A DNA stretch of 8,252 bases from Deltaproteobacteria bacterium. Its GTDB lineage: Bacteria > Desulfobacterota > Desulfobulbia > Desulfobulbales > UBA5123. Within the stretch, counting starts at the first letter, position 1, and every line of letters starts with the position of its first letter. A program made the position numbers and the translations under genes. Under the pieces are notes generated by a model. The model saw only the letters and a program-made list of their open reading frames with translations, did no database searches and was not told the DNA's origin. Positions 1-5,853 of this stretch are shown piece by piece. Where the stretch lies: assembly GCA_021788685.1 (NCBI GenBank), contig JAJYKH010000103.1, positions 1 through 8,252 on the forward strand, written 5' to 3'.

Positions 1-270
1 GGGGTGTTCACCGGCCTCCCCAGCCCGTTCGAGGCCATGCGCTACCACTCCCTGGTGGTCGAGGAGGAGGGGCTGCCCGGGTGCCTGGAGATTTCCGCCC
101 GCTCCGAGCGCGGCGAGCTCATGGGGCTGCGCCACCGGACCCTGCCCATCGAGGGCGTGCAGTTCCATCCGGAATCGATCATGACCCCCCACGGGGTGGC
201 CCTCCTCCGGAACTTCATCTCGCCGGACTACCCGCAGCTGCTGCGGGCGCGGGGGCAGGCGCCGGCATGA
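1..270 (+). CDS. trpG: Anthranilate synthase component II, glutamine amidotransferase subunit (3' part only)
   Basis: The reading frame is open from the first base of the window, so this is the C-terminal part (about 89 residues) of a class I glutamine amidotransferase; the start lies upstream. The triad motif FHPES is visible, with His at 166-168 and Glu at 172-174; the nucleophilic Cys would be outside the window. The upstream RYHSLVV segment is also typical of TrpG/PabA. The enzyme strips ammonia from glutamine and passes it to TrpE to make anthranilate from chorismate in the cytoplasm. PabA (folate synthesis) has the same motifs, but overlap with trpD makes TrpG much more likely. The stop codon TGA overlaps the trpD start codon as ATGA, implying translational coupling within one operon. 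Confidence 0.93.
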   Translation, partial: GVFTGLPSPFEAMRYHSLVVEEEGLPGCLEISARSERGELMGLRHRTLPIEGVQFHPESIMTPHGVALLRNFISPDYPQLLRARGQAPA

Positions 271-1322
271 TCCGCGAGGCCATCGGCAGGGTGGTGGCTG
301 GCCTCGACCTCTCCGAGCAGGAGATGGTCGCGGTCATGGACGAGATCATGAGCGGCGCCGCCACCCCGGCCCAGATCGGGGCTTTTATCACTGCCCTTCG
401 CCTCAAGGGGGAAACCGTCGAGGAAATCACCGGCGCCGCCCGGGTCATGCGGGAGAAGGCTACCCGGGTGGAAGCCGGGGCGGCCGGCGACCACCTGGTG
501 GACACCTGCGGCACCGGGGGGGATGGCTCGGGCACCTTCAATGTTTCCACCGCCGCCGCCTTCGTGGTGGCGGGGGCCGGCCTGCCGGTGGCCAAGCACG
601 GCAACCGCTCCGTCTCCAGTCGCTGCGGCAGCGCCGACGTCCTGGAGGCCCTGGGCGTCGACCTGATGCTCACCCCCGTCCAGATCGGCCGCTGCATCGT
701 CGAGGTGGGGATCGGCTTCATGTTCGCCCCGGTATTGCACGGGGCCATGAAGCACGCCATCGGCCCCCGGCGGGAAATCGGCATCCGCACCATCTTCAAT
801 GTGCTCGGCCCCCTGACCAACCCCGCCGGGGCCAACGTCCAGGTCATGGGGGTCTATGACCCCGCCCTCGTCGAGAGGCTCGCCCGGGTGCTGGGGCGGC
901 TCGGCTCCCGGCGGGCGCTGGTGGTGTGCGGCGAGGGGGGGATGGACGAGATCACCGTTACCGGGGAAACGCAGGTGGCGGAATGGGCGACGGGGGAGGT
1001 GCGCACCTACCTGGTGCGGCCCGAAGAGGTGGGCCTCCGGCGGGCCAGCCGCGCGGAGATCACGGGCGGGACCACCCCCGAGGCGGCCGCCGCCCAAGTG
1101 CGCCAAGTGCTGGCCGGCGGGGAAGGCCCTCGGCTCGACATGGTGCTGCTCAACGCCGGTGCCGCCCTGATGGCCGCCGGTCAGTCGAAGGACTTGGCGG
1201 GCGGCGTGGCCCGCGCCAGGGAAGTCATCCGCTCCGGTGCCGCCCTGGACCGGCTGGAGGCTCTGGTGGCCTTCTGCCGCCGTGAACAGCAGGGGAAATC
1301 AACTCGGCAGCCGGCATCGTAA
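267..1322 (+). CDS. trpD: Anthranilate phosphoribosyltransferase
   Basis: This 351-residue protein has the usual family length (about 335-350). TrpD transfers the phosphoribosyl group of PRPP to anthranilate, the second committed step of tryptophan synthesis. Visible family motifs are the glycine-rich PRPP loop GTGGDGS (residues 82-88), NVST (92-95), KHGNRSVSS (110-118, anthranilate and PRPP contacts), the GPRREIGIRT segment with its conserved Arg near 169, NVLGPLTNP (178-186) and the metal-binding MDE acidic pair (227-228). The start at 267 is chosen because homologues begin near MIREAI and it overlaps the trpG stop as ATGA; no strong Shine-Dalgarno sequence precedes it, which fits coupling. 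A longer frame back to 81 would overlap trpG and is not credible. The last ten residues or so are hydrophilic and look non-conserved. Confidence 0.97.
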   Translation: MIREAIGRVVAGLDLSEQEMVAVMDEIMSGAATPAQIGAFITALRLKGETVEEITGAARVMREKATRVEAGAAGDHLVDTCGTGGDGSGTFNVSTAAAFVVAGAGLPVAKHGNRSVSSRCGSADVLEALGVDLMLTPVQIGRCIVEVGIGFMFAPVLHGAMKHAIGPRREIGIRTIFNVLGPLTNPAGANVQVMGVYDPALVERLARVLGRLGSRRALVVCGEGGMDEITVTGETQVAEWATGEVRTYLVRPEEVGLRRASRAEITGGTTPEAAAAQVRQVLAGGEGPRLDMVLLNAGAALMAAGQSKDLAGGVARAREVIRSGAALDRLEALVAFCRREQQGKSTRQPAS

Positions 1323-1358
1323 AACCGCCCAGCCGGCGGCGCGCATGGACCTGTTCTC

Positions 1359-1376
1359 AACCCGCCCTCCCGGGTT
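1359..1376 (+). promoter_or_regulatory. Small hairpin in the trpD-trpC spacer
   Basis: AACCCG (1359-1364) pairs perfectly with CGGGTT (1371-1376) around a 6-nt loop. It ends 16 bases before the preferred trpC start and no T-run follows, so it does not look like a terminator. It may be an mRNA stability or processing element inside the operon, or have no function. It lies within the reading frame if trpC instead starts at 1345. Confidence 0.3.
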
Positions 1377-1392
1377 GGCTTATCGAAACATC

Positions 1393-2160
1393 ATGATCCT
1401 CGATCGCATCGTCGCCCAGAAGAAAGAGGAGGTGGCCCGCCTGCGCCGGGAGGGGTGGCGCGCGCCGGAACAGGAGGTCGCGCCCCCGCGCGGCTTTCGC
1501 CGGGCCCTGGTTGATTATCCAGGGGTGGCGGTCATCGCCGAGGCCAAGAAAGCCTCACCCTCCAAGGGGGTGATCTGCCCCGACTTCGACCCGGTGGCCA
1601 TTGCCCGGAGCTACGCGGCGGGGGGAGCCCAGGCGCTGTCGGTCCTCACCGACGAGCTGTTCTTCCAGGGATCCCTCGGCTACATCCCTCCGGTCCGGGA
1701 GGCGGTGGCCCTCCCCGTGCTCCGCAAGGACTTCCTGATCGATGAGCTCCAGATCCGGCAGGCCCGGGCGTTTGGGGCCGATGCCGTCCTGCTCATCGCC
1801 GCCATCCTCGACCGTGGCCACCTGGAAGATTTCGCGGCGCTCGCCAGCGAGCTCGGCATGGATGTCCTCACCGAGGTCCACGACGAGGTGGAGCTCGAGA
1901 AGACGCTCGCCGCGGGGAGCACCCTCATCGGCATCAACAACCGCAACCTGCGCGACTTCTCGGTCGATCTGGAAACCACCTTCCGCCTCCAGCGGCAGAT
2001 TCCGGCCGGGATTCCCGTGGTGAGCGAATCGGGGATCCGGACCCGCGAAGACATGGCCCGGCTGGCGCAGAACGCGGTGGCCGCCGCCCTCATCGGCGAA
2101 TCGCTCGTGCGGCAGACCGACCGGGCCGCGGCGCTGCGGTCCCTGCGGGGCGATCACTGA
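1393..2160 (+). CDS. trpC: Indole-3-glycerol phosphate synthase
   Basis: From the ATG at 1393 this encodes 255 residues, the standard length of a monofunctional TrpC. It closes the pyrrole ring of CdRP with decarboxylation to give indole-3-glycerol phosphate. The (beta/alpha)8 barrel signatures are all visible: IAEAKKASPSKG (residues 48-59, with Glu50 and Lys52 in the catalytic positions), LRKDFLID (110-117, Lys112), TEVHDE (160-165, Glu161), GINNRNL (180-186) and VVSESGI (209-215). The start at 1393 is preferred because MILDRIVA...KKEEV is the typical N-terminus of the family. An in-frame ATG at 1345 would add 16 residues with no family resemblance. Neither start has a strong Shine-Dalgarno sequence. 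The 70-base gap after trpD is the widest in this operon. Confidence 0.96.
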   Translation: MILDRIVAQKKEEVARLRREGWRAPEQEVAPPRGFRRALVDYPGVAVIAEAKKASPSKGVICPDFDPVAIARSYAAGGAQALSVLTDELFFQGSLGYIPPVREAVALPVLRKDFLIDELQIRQARAFGADAVLLIAAILDRGHLEDFAALASELGMDVLTEVHDEVELEKTLAAGSTLIGINNRNLRDFSVDLETTFRLQRQIPAGIPVVSESGIRTREDMARLAQNAVAAALIGESLVRQTDRAAALRSLRGDH

Positions 2161-2184
2161 GATGAGGGCGCAGGAGAGGGAGCC

Positions 2185-2823
2185 ATGACCGGCAGGACGC
2201 GGGTCAAGGTGTGCGGGATCACGGAGATGGCCGACGCCCTGGGGGCGGTGGAGCTGGGGGCCGACGGATTGGGGTTCATCTTCGCCGGGAAGAGCCCCCG
2301 GTACATCGAGCCGGAACGGGCGCGGGAGATCATCAGGGGCCTGCCGCCGTTCGTCCAGGCGGTGGGGGTCTTCGTCAACGAGGCTGCCGACGTGGTCAGC
2401 GACATCATGCACTCCTGCGGGTTGACCATCATCCAACTCCACGGCACCGAATCGCCCCGGTATTGCGAAAGCCTTTCCCGCCGGGTGGTGAAATCGTTCG
2501 CCATCGGTCCCGAAACGGCCGGAGACGGCTCACTTTTCGAGCCTTACGCCGGCGTGGTGGCCGGCTACCTCCTCGACACCTACCATGCCGGGATGACGGG
2601 GGGGACCGGCCGCGTCTTTGACTGGTCTCTTCTCGACACCATGCGGCCGCCCGGCCCGGTGATCCTGGCGGGCGGCCTCAATCCGGACAACGTCGGGGCG
2701 GCCATCCGGACGGTCCGGCCCTTCGCGGTGGACGTCAGCTCCGGGGTGGAATCCAGGCCCGGCCGCAAGGACCTGAAGAAGCTCGCCGCCTTCATGGCCG
2801 AGATCAGAAAGGCGGACGGGTAG
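2185..2823 (+). CDS. trpF: Phosphoribosylanthranilate isomerase
   Basis: This 212-residue (beta/alpha)8 protein carries out the Amadori rearrangement of phosphoribosylanthranilate to CdRP, the step between TrpD and TrpC. Family motifs are the N-terminal VKVCGIT with the general-base Cys10, the ADGLGFIF strand (27-34), IIQLHG (82-87), LLDT with the general-acid Asp131, GGTGRVFDW phosphate loop (139-147), ILAGGLNPDNV (160-170) and VDVSSGVE (182-189). A purine-rich GGAGAGGGAG lies a few bases before the ATG. It follows trpC by 24 bases, so it is co-transcribed. It is the last gene of the operon here: the next gene is convergent, so trpB and trpA must be elsewhere or upstream of trpG. Confidence 0.97.
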   Translation: MTGRTRVKVCGITEMADALGAVELGADGLGFIFAGKSPRYIEPERAREIIRGLPPFVQAVGVFVNEAADVVSDIMHSCGLTIIQLHGTESPRYCESLSRRVVKSFAIGPETAGDGSLFEPYAGVVAGYLLDTYHAGMTGGTGRVFDWSLLDTMRPPGPVILAGGLNPDNVGAAIRTVRPFAVDVSSGVESRPGRKDLKKLAAFMAEIRKADG

Positions 2824-2866
2824 AGTGGGCTTGCCGGTTTCAGGCTGGAGGATCGCTCCGCTAGAG

Positions 2867-2927
2867 AGGTTGGAGGTTTTTGGCATATAATCTTTTGGTT
2901 TTGCCTCCAACCTTCAACCTCCAACCT
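2867..2927. repeat. Heptamer-repeat inverted repeat between convergent genes
   Basis: The 5' arm AGGTTGGAGGTT (2867-2878) is the exact reverse complement of 2916-2927. Its first ten bases can pair equally well with 2904-2913, because the right side is three tandem 7-base units of the form CCTYCAA plus a partial fourth (2904-2927). Two alternative stems therefore share one arm. It lies between the trpF stop and the lipoprotein stop, where it could act as a two-way terminator or mRNA end protector, though the T-runs are short. Short tandem heptamers are known as dispersed repeats in several bacterial groups; membership in any named family is not shown here. Confidence 0.6.
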
Positions 2928-2930
2928 GCA

Positions 2931-3683
2931 TCACTGCCCCGCCAAATTGATCCGCACCACCTGCGGCGTCTTGCCATAGGTGAGGGCCAGGCGCAGCTCG
3001 CTTGCCCCCGCCGCCTCATCCTTGGGCGCGCCCGGGAAGAAGAGCACCCCGTAGGCGATCTGCTTCGGCTGAATGCTTTCTTCCTTCAGGCTCATGGTCG
3101 CCAGGTTCTCCTTGATCTGGTCGCCGGCATTGGCGTAGCTGCTCGCCCCGCCTGCCAGGGCGCCGCCGGCCGCACCAATGGCGGCGCCTTTGCCCACCGC
3201 CTCCCCGACATCATGCCCGGTCACGATTCCCACCGCGAGCCCGGCCACCGCGCCGGCCGCGCCCGCCAGCAGCGAGGGCTTGGCCGCTCCCTTCAGGGTC
3301 TGCCCTACCTCGACGTAGCCTTTGGCCCGGTCGTAGGCCTGGCTGCGAGACAGGATGGGCCAGGCATTCCGGTTGTTGTCGATGAGAAAGGTCTGGGAGG
3401 GGTTCACGGTCACGGGTTGGGAGCTGTCGTTCTCAAAGGTGACTTGCACCGGCAGCAGTCCCGCTTTCCGGGCGTCGAACCCGAAGGACTCCTTCGCCGC
3501 CTTCTCGTCGGTGAAAGCCCGGGCGGAGATCTTCAGACCGTCCCCGACCGTGACCATGTTCCCCGATGTTTCCGGAAGGGCGATGGGGGCCACCCGTTCC
3601 TGGTAGGTGCAGGCGCTGACGAGGAGCAGAAGAGCGGCAGCCAGCAGCCGGCTTCCCTGGCGGTAATCGATCCTGATCTTCAT
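2931..3683 (-). CDS. Glycine-zipper lipoprotein of unknown function
   Basis: The 250-residue product begins with a lipoprotein signal: positively charged n-region, hydrophobic LLAAALLLLV and the lipobox LVSAC with lipidated Cys25. Residue +2 is Thr, not Asp, which by the usual rule favours the outer membrane. The middle holds a possible beta-sandwich-like segment (about 75-130), followed by a Gly/Ala-rich stretch with small residues at intervals (about 139-182, GAAGAVAGLAVGIVTG...GAAIGAAGGALAGG) typical of glycine-zipper membrane segments. The C-terminal 70 residues look soluble. AGGAGG sits 7 bases before the ATG; a second ATG at 3686-3688 gives only a two-codon frame. The function is not recognised. 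Its place after the protease and sigma genes suggests an envelope role. Confidence 0.88.
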   Translation of the reverse strand: MKIRIDYRQGSRLLAAALLLLVSACTYQERVAPIALPETSGNMVTVGDGLKISARAFTDEKAAKESFGFDARKAGLLPVQVTFENDSSQPVTVNPSQTFLIDNNRNAWPILSRSQAYDRAKGYVEVGQTLKGAAKPSLLAGAAGAVAGLAVGIVTGHDVGEAVGKGAAIGAAGGALAGGASSYANAGDQIKENLATMSLKEESIQPKQIAYGVLFFPGAPKDEAAGASELRLALTYGKTPQVVRINLAGQ

Positions 3684-3699
3684 TCCATTCCCTCCTGAA

Positions 3700-3731
3700 A
3701 AAGAAGAAGGACCGCGCCCGGGGCGCGGTCC
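3700..3731 (-). terminator. Rho-independent terminator of the DegP-like gene
   Basis: GGACCGCGCC (3709-3718) and GGCGCGGTCC (3722-3731) form a perfect 10-bp GC-rich stem with a 3-nt loop. Read on the minus strand it is followed by TTCTTCTTTTT. It lies 28 bases past the protease stop codon. The T-tract runs almost directly into the AGGAGG of the lipoprotein gene, so it is also an element of that gene's leader. Confidence 0.88.
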
Positions 3732-3758
3732 ATGAATCTGTCAGTTGCCGGATTTACT

Positions 3759-5204
3759 TTACTTCTTCCGCATGGCAACGAAAAGGGTATTCGCGTCGCG
3801 CTTGATGAGGAAGAGCACGGTTCGACCGCTTGCCACCCGCCCCATGGTTTCCCTGAAGGCGGCGACATCGTCCACCTTGCGCCGATTCACCTCCAGGATG
3901 AGGTCCCCGGGGCGCAGGCCGGATTCAGCGGCCGGCGAGCCCGGCTCCACCTCGGCGACGAGCACCCCTGTGGTCTGGCCGATGCCCAGCGAGCGCGCCA
4001 TCTCGGGGGTGAGGTCCTGCACCGCCAGGCCAAGCTCCTCCTTGGCCTTCCCGTGCCCGCCCGCCGTTTCCTTCTCGCGGAGCTCCTGGACGGTGGCGGT
4101 CGTCTGCATGCGCTTGCCGTTCCGGATGAAGGTGATTTTTACTTTCGCTCCAGGCGAGGTTTGAGCCACCTGGGCCGGCAGCATGTTCATCTGGGTGATC
4201 TGGGCATTGCCGAATTGGATGATGACGTCACCGGGCTTCAGCCCAGCCGCCGCCCCCGGGCTGTTGGGGCTCACCCCCGCCACCAGGGCGCCGATGGGCC
4301 GATCCAGGCCGAATTGCTCGGCCAGCTCGGGGGTGACTTGCTGAACCATGACCCCCAGCCAGCCCCGCACCACCTTTCCGTGCTCTTTCAGCTGCTGCAT
4401 GATGCCTCGCACCATGTTCACCGGGATGGCGAAGCCGATGCCGATATTGCCCCCGCCACGGCTGTAGATGGCGGTGTTCACGCCCACCATCTTGCCGTCC
4501 ATATTGAACAGGGGTCCGCCGGAGTTGCCGGGATTGATGGAGGCGTCGGTCTGGATGAAATTATCGTAGGGACCGCCGCCGATCACCCGGCCCTTGCCGC
4601 TGACGATGCCGGCGGTGACGGTCTGCTCGAAGCCGAAGGGATTGCCGATGGCGATCACCCAATCCCCCACCCGGAGCTGGTCGGAGTCGCCGAACGTGGC
4701 GAACTGCAGCGGATGCTTGGGCGCGATCTTGAGCAGGGCCAGGTCAGTCTTGGGGTCGCGGCCGATCACCTTGGCCTGGTACTCCTCGGCGTCGGCCAGC
4801 TTGATGTTGATCTCGTCCGCTCCTTCCACCATGTGGTTGTTGGTGATGATGTAGCCATCGGCGGTGGTGATCACCCCCGAGCCGAGGCTCGTGCGCGTCT
4901 GCTCGCGGGGAAAGGCGTGGTCCGGCATCCCTGGCATGCCAAAGTGGCGGAACATCTCGGGGATCTGATCGGGCTCATTGAAAAAGAAGTCGTGGGGGGA
5001 GCTCGGGATCTTGATGGTCTGGGTGGTATAGATGTTCACCACGGTCGGCTCCAGCTTTTCCGCCAGATCCGCAAAGGAGGCCGGGGGCGAGGAGACGGCC
5101 GCCGCCGTACCGGCGCTTGCTGCCGACCACAGCGCCGCCAGCAGCAGGCAGAAGAAAAGGGGCCAGGAACCGGTTTTGGGGCGGAAGGGGGCTGAACGAG
5201 CCAT
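3759..5204 (-). CDS. degP: DegP/HtrA-family periplasmic serine endoprotease with two PDZ domains
   Basis: The 481-residue protein degrades or refolds misfolded envelope proteins in the periplasm. It opens with a Sec signal peptide (charged start, hydrophobic PLFFCLLLAALW, Ala-rich cleavage region near residues 29-36). The trypsin-like domain shows the full catalytic triad: His124 (NNHMVEGA), Asp154 (TDLALLKI) and Ser228 (NPGNSGGP). PDZ1 spans about 280-372 and PDZ2 about 389-478, as in DegP/DegQ; DegS would have only one. The start is fixed by TTTCAGGAGGAATTC just upstream and by the signal peptide; an upstream in-frame extension to 5312 is rejected. Transcription probably starts near 5415 from the TTGACA promoter, leaving a leader of about 210 bases with a large palindrome. 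degQ or mucD would be equally acceptable names. Confidence 0.96.
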   Translation of the reverse strand: MARSAPFRPKTGSWPLFFCLLLAALWSAASAGTAAAVSSPPASFADLAEKLEPTVVNIYTTQTIKIPSSPHDFFFNEPDQIPEMFRHFGMPGMPDHAFPREQTRTSLGSGVITTADGYIITNNHMVEGADEINIKLADAEEYQAKVIGRDPKTDLALLKIAPKHPLQFATFGDSDQLRVGDWVIAIGNPFGFEQTVTAGIVSGKGRVIGGGPYDNFIQTDASINPGNSGGPLFNMDGKMVGVNTAIYSRGGGNIGIGFAIPVNMVRGIMQQLKEHGKVVRGWLGVMVQQVTPELAEQFGLDRPIGALVAGVSPNSPGAAAGLKPGDVIIQFGNAQITQMNMLPAQVAQTSPGAKVKITFIRNGKRMQTTATVQELREKETAGGHGKAKEELGLAVQDLTPEMARSLGIGQTTGVLVAEVEPGSPAAESGLRPGDLILEVNRRKVDDVAAFRETMGRVASGRTVLFLIKRDANTLFVAMRKK

Positions 5205-5227
5205 GAATTCCTCCTGAAATGATTGTT

Positions 5228-5348
5228 GATGGCGTTGCAAAAAGTCCGATCTACGGCGTTGCGGCGGTGTCGCGATGGTCGTGCTTATACGCCTCCGCTT
5301 TCGCGATACCACCGCGCTTTGTATATCGGGCTCTTGCGCTTAGCCATC
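5228..5348. repeat. Imperfect ~120-bp palindrome (MITE-like) in the protease leader
   Basis: Arms 5228-5275 and 5301-5348 (48 bases each) are inverted relatives around a 25-base centre. The tips GATGGC/GCCATC match exactly. The inner 15 bases (5261-5275 with 5301-5315) pair with one mismatch and one G-U. A middle block (CCGATCTAC with GTATATCGG) pairs at a one-base offset with one mismatch. No clear target-site duplication flanks it. From memory, GATGGCGTYGCAAAAAGTCC-type sequences recur as dispersed elements in deltaproteobacterial genomes; this was not checked. It holds no convincing coding frame. In the degP mRNA it would fold into a long hairpin ending about 12 bases before the Shine-Dalgarno sequence. 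Confidence 0.7.
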
Positions 5349-5422
5349 CGGATTGCATTATCGCGTGCCGGTGGAAAGAAAGGCGGAATGGCGTGGATCG
5401 GGGGAGAGCGCCTACAATTTTC

Positions 5423-5452
5423 CTTATATTGCGAGGAGATGGGAATTGTCAA
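5423..5452 (-). promoter_or_regulatory. Sigma70-type promoter for the DegP-like gene
   Basis: On the minus strand a perfect -35 TTGACA (5452-5447) is separated by 18 bases from TATAAG (5428-5423; five of six match TATAAT). The surroundings are AT-rich against a GC-rich background. Transcription would start near 5415. It lies just past a terminator (5481-5529), so it would begin a new unit. No GGAAC-type ECF element overlaps it. Confidence 0.7.
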
Positions 5453-5480
5453 GAAACAGCCCGGCTGGGGCGCCTGCCGG

Positions 5481-5529
5481 AAAAAGAAAAAATGGGGCCG
5501 CAAAGGTTGGGCAAGACCCTTGCGGCCCC
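5481..5529 (-). terminator. Strong Rho-independent terminator upstream of degP
   Basis: GGGGCCGCAA (5494-5503) pairs perfectly with TTGCGGCCCC (5520-5529), and pairing continues to 5507/5516 past one mismatch. On the minus strand it is followed by ATTTTTTCTTTTT (5493-5481). No protein gene ends here: the anti-sigma stop is over 320 bases upstream. This is a main argument that a separate RNA is made from this spacer. Confidence 0.85.
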
Positions 5530-5590
5530 GGTCGGAACCTGGGGGAGGTTCCTTGGGAAGGAGGAGAGTAAGATGCTTTTTATCGCATCT
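5481..5590 (-). ncRNA. Candidate ECF-sigma-dependent small RNA (~110 nt)
   Basis: Predicted from signals only. An ECF-like promoter (5624-5597) would start transcription near 5590, and the terminator at 5529-5481 would end it. Between them are hairpin 1 (AGATGC/GCATCT, 5590-5585 with 5576-5571), a C/U-rich linker UUACUCUCCUCCUUCCC (5570 downward), hairpin 2 (GGAACCT/AGGTTCC, 5552-5546 with 5540-5534, 5-nt loop) and the terminator hairpin with a U-rich tail, which could suit Hfq. The linker contains UCCUCCU, complementary to AGGAGGA in the degP leader, and its CCUCC can pair with GGAGG in the lipoprotein leader. No homologue is recognised. The alternative is that these hairpins are a mere 3' trailer of the sigma operon. 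Confidence 0.5.
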
Positions 5591-5596
5591 AATAAT

Positions 5597-5624
5597 AGAG
5601 ACACCGGTGCGGGGAAAAGGTTCC
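5597..5624 (-). promoter_or_regulatory. ECF (RpoE-type) promoter for the candidate small RNA
   Basis: On the minus strand GGAAC (5624-5620) is followed after 17 bases by GTCTCT (5602-5597). The known E. coli sigmaE pattern is GGAACTT, about 16 bases, TCTGA or TCTAA, equal to about 17 bases between GGAAC and the -10 hexamer, so spacing fits. The motif in front of the sigma gene is closely similar, including T-rich bases after GGAAC and a CCGGT-like run before GTCT. The assignment depends on visual matching. Confidence 0.5.
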
Positions 5625-5627
5625 ACC

Positions 5628-5791
5628 AAAAAAGGTAAGCGGCCACAGGGTACCCCATCTCCTTTGTCATCGGCCTGTTCGCGGAGCACCAGTCCAGCTC
5701 GCAGGCCTCTTTCGCGGGCAGCAAGCTGCATAAGGCCCTCTAAGCCCTTCGGGCAAGAGGGCCTAAATCTCGGCACCCTGCGACCGCTTAC
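5628..5791 (-). ncRNA. Structured RNA closed by a 20-bp helix and followed by U6
   Basis: Minus-strand bases 5791-5772 pair with 5654-5635 over 20 consecutive pairs, 17 Watson-Crick and 3 G-U. The G-U pairs would be A/C mismatches on the other strand, so the RNA is read from the minus strand. The right arm is followed by C and then TTTTTT (5633-5628). Inside are a 9+4-bp hairpin with a GAA loop (5764-5756 with 5741-5733, inner 5754-5751 with 5747-5744) and an 8-bp helix (5728-5721 with 5702-5695) that competes with GGCCTG/CAGGCC (5707-5702 with 5677-5672). Size and paired ends recall 6S-like RNAs, but no known family is recognised. No promoter was found just upstream, so it could be the 3' UTR of the sigma operon. 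Confidence 0.6.
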
Positions 5792-5853
5792 AAAACCGGG
5801 AACGAATCGATCTCCGGGGGCTTTTACCCTGTGATCGGTCACCAAAAAAGCGA

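Noticed and set aside
228..1106. Long minus-strand frame opposite trpD
   Set aside because: It is a typical antisense shadow of a GC-rich gene with Gly/His/Pro-rich composition and no start context.
2886..2891. Perfect TATAAT in the trpF-lipoprotein junction
   Set aside because: It lies in the loop of the heptamer inverted repeat with no -35 at proper distance, and no gene reads away from it on the plus strand.
3680..3868. Minus-strand 62-residue frame ending ...LLLFQEGME
   Set aside because: It overlaps the degP 3' end in another frame and reads straight through the terminator stem.
5573..5638. Plus-strand 21-codon frame MLFIASNN... preceded by AAGGAGGAGAG
   Set aside because: The Shine-Dalgarno-like stretch is the complement of the C/U-rich linker of the minus-strand small RNA, the ATG lies in hairpin 1, and no plus-strand promoter is visible. 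Coding remains possible but is not supported.
5219..5638. Plus-strand 139-residue frame starting MIVDGVAKSPIYG
   Set aside because: It is a translation through the palindrome, the degP promoter and the terminator; the composition is not protein-like, and the palindrome explains the apparent sequence.
5449..5724. Minus-strand 91-residue frame (MLPAKEACELDW...)
   Set aside because: It lies wholly in the non-coding block, lacks a ribosome binding site and is interrupted in function by the strong terminator.
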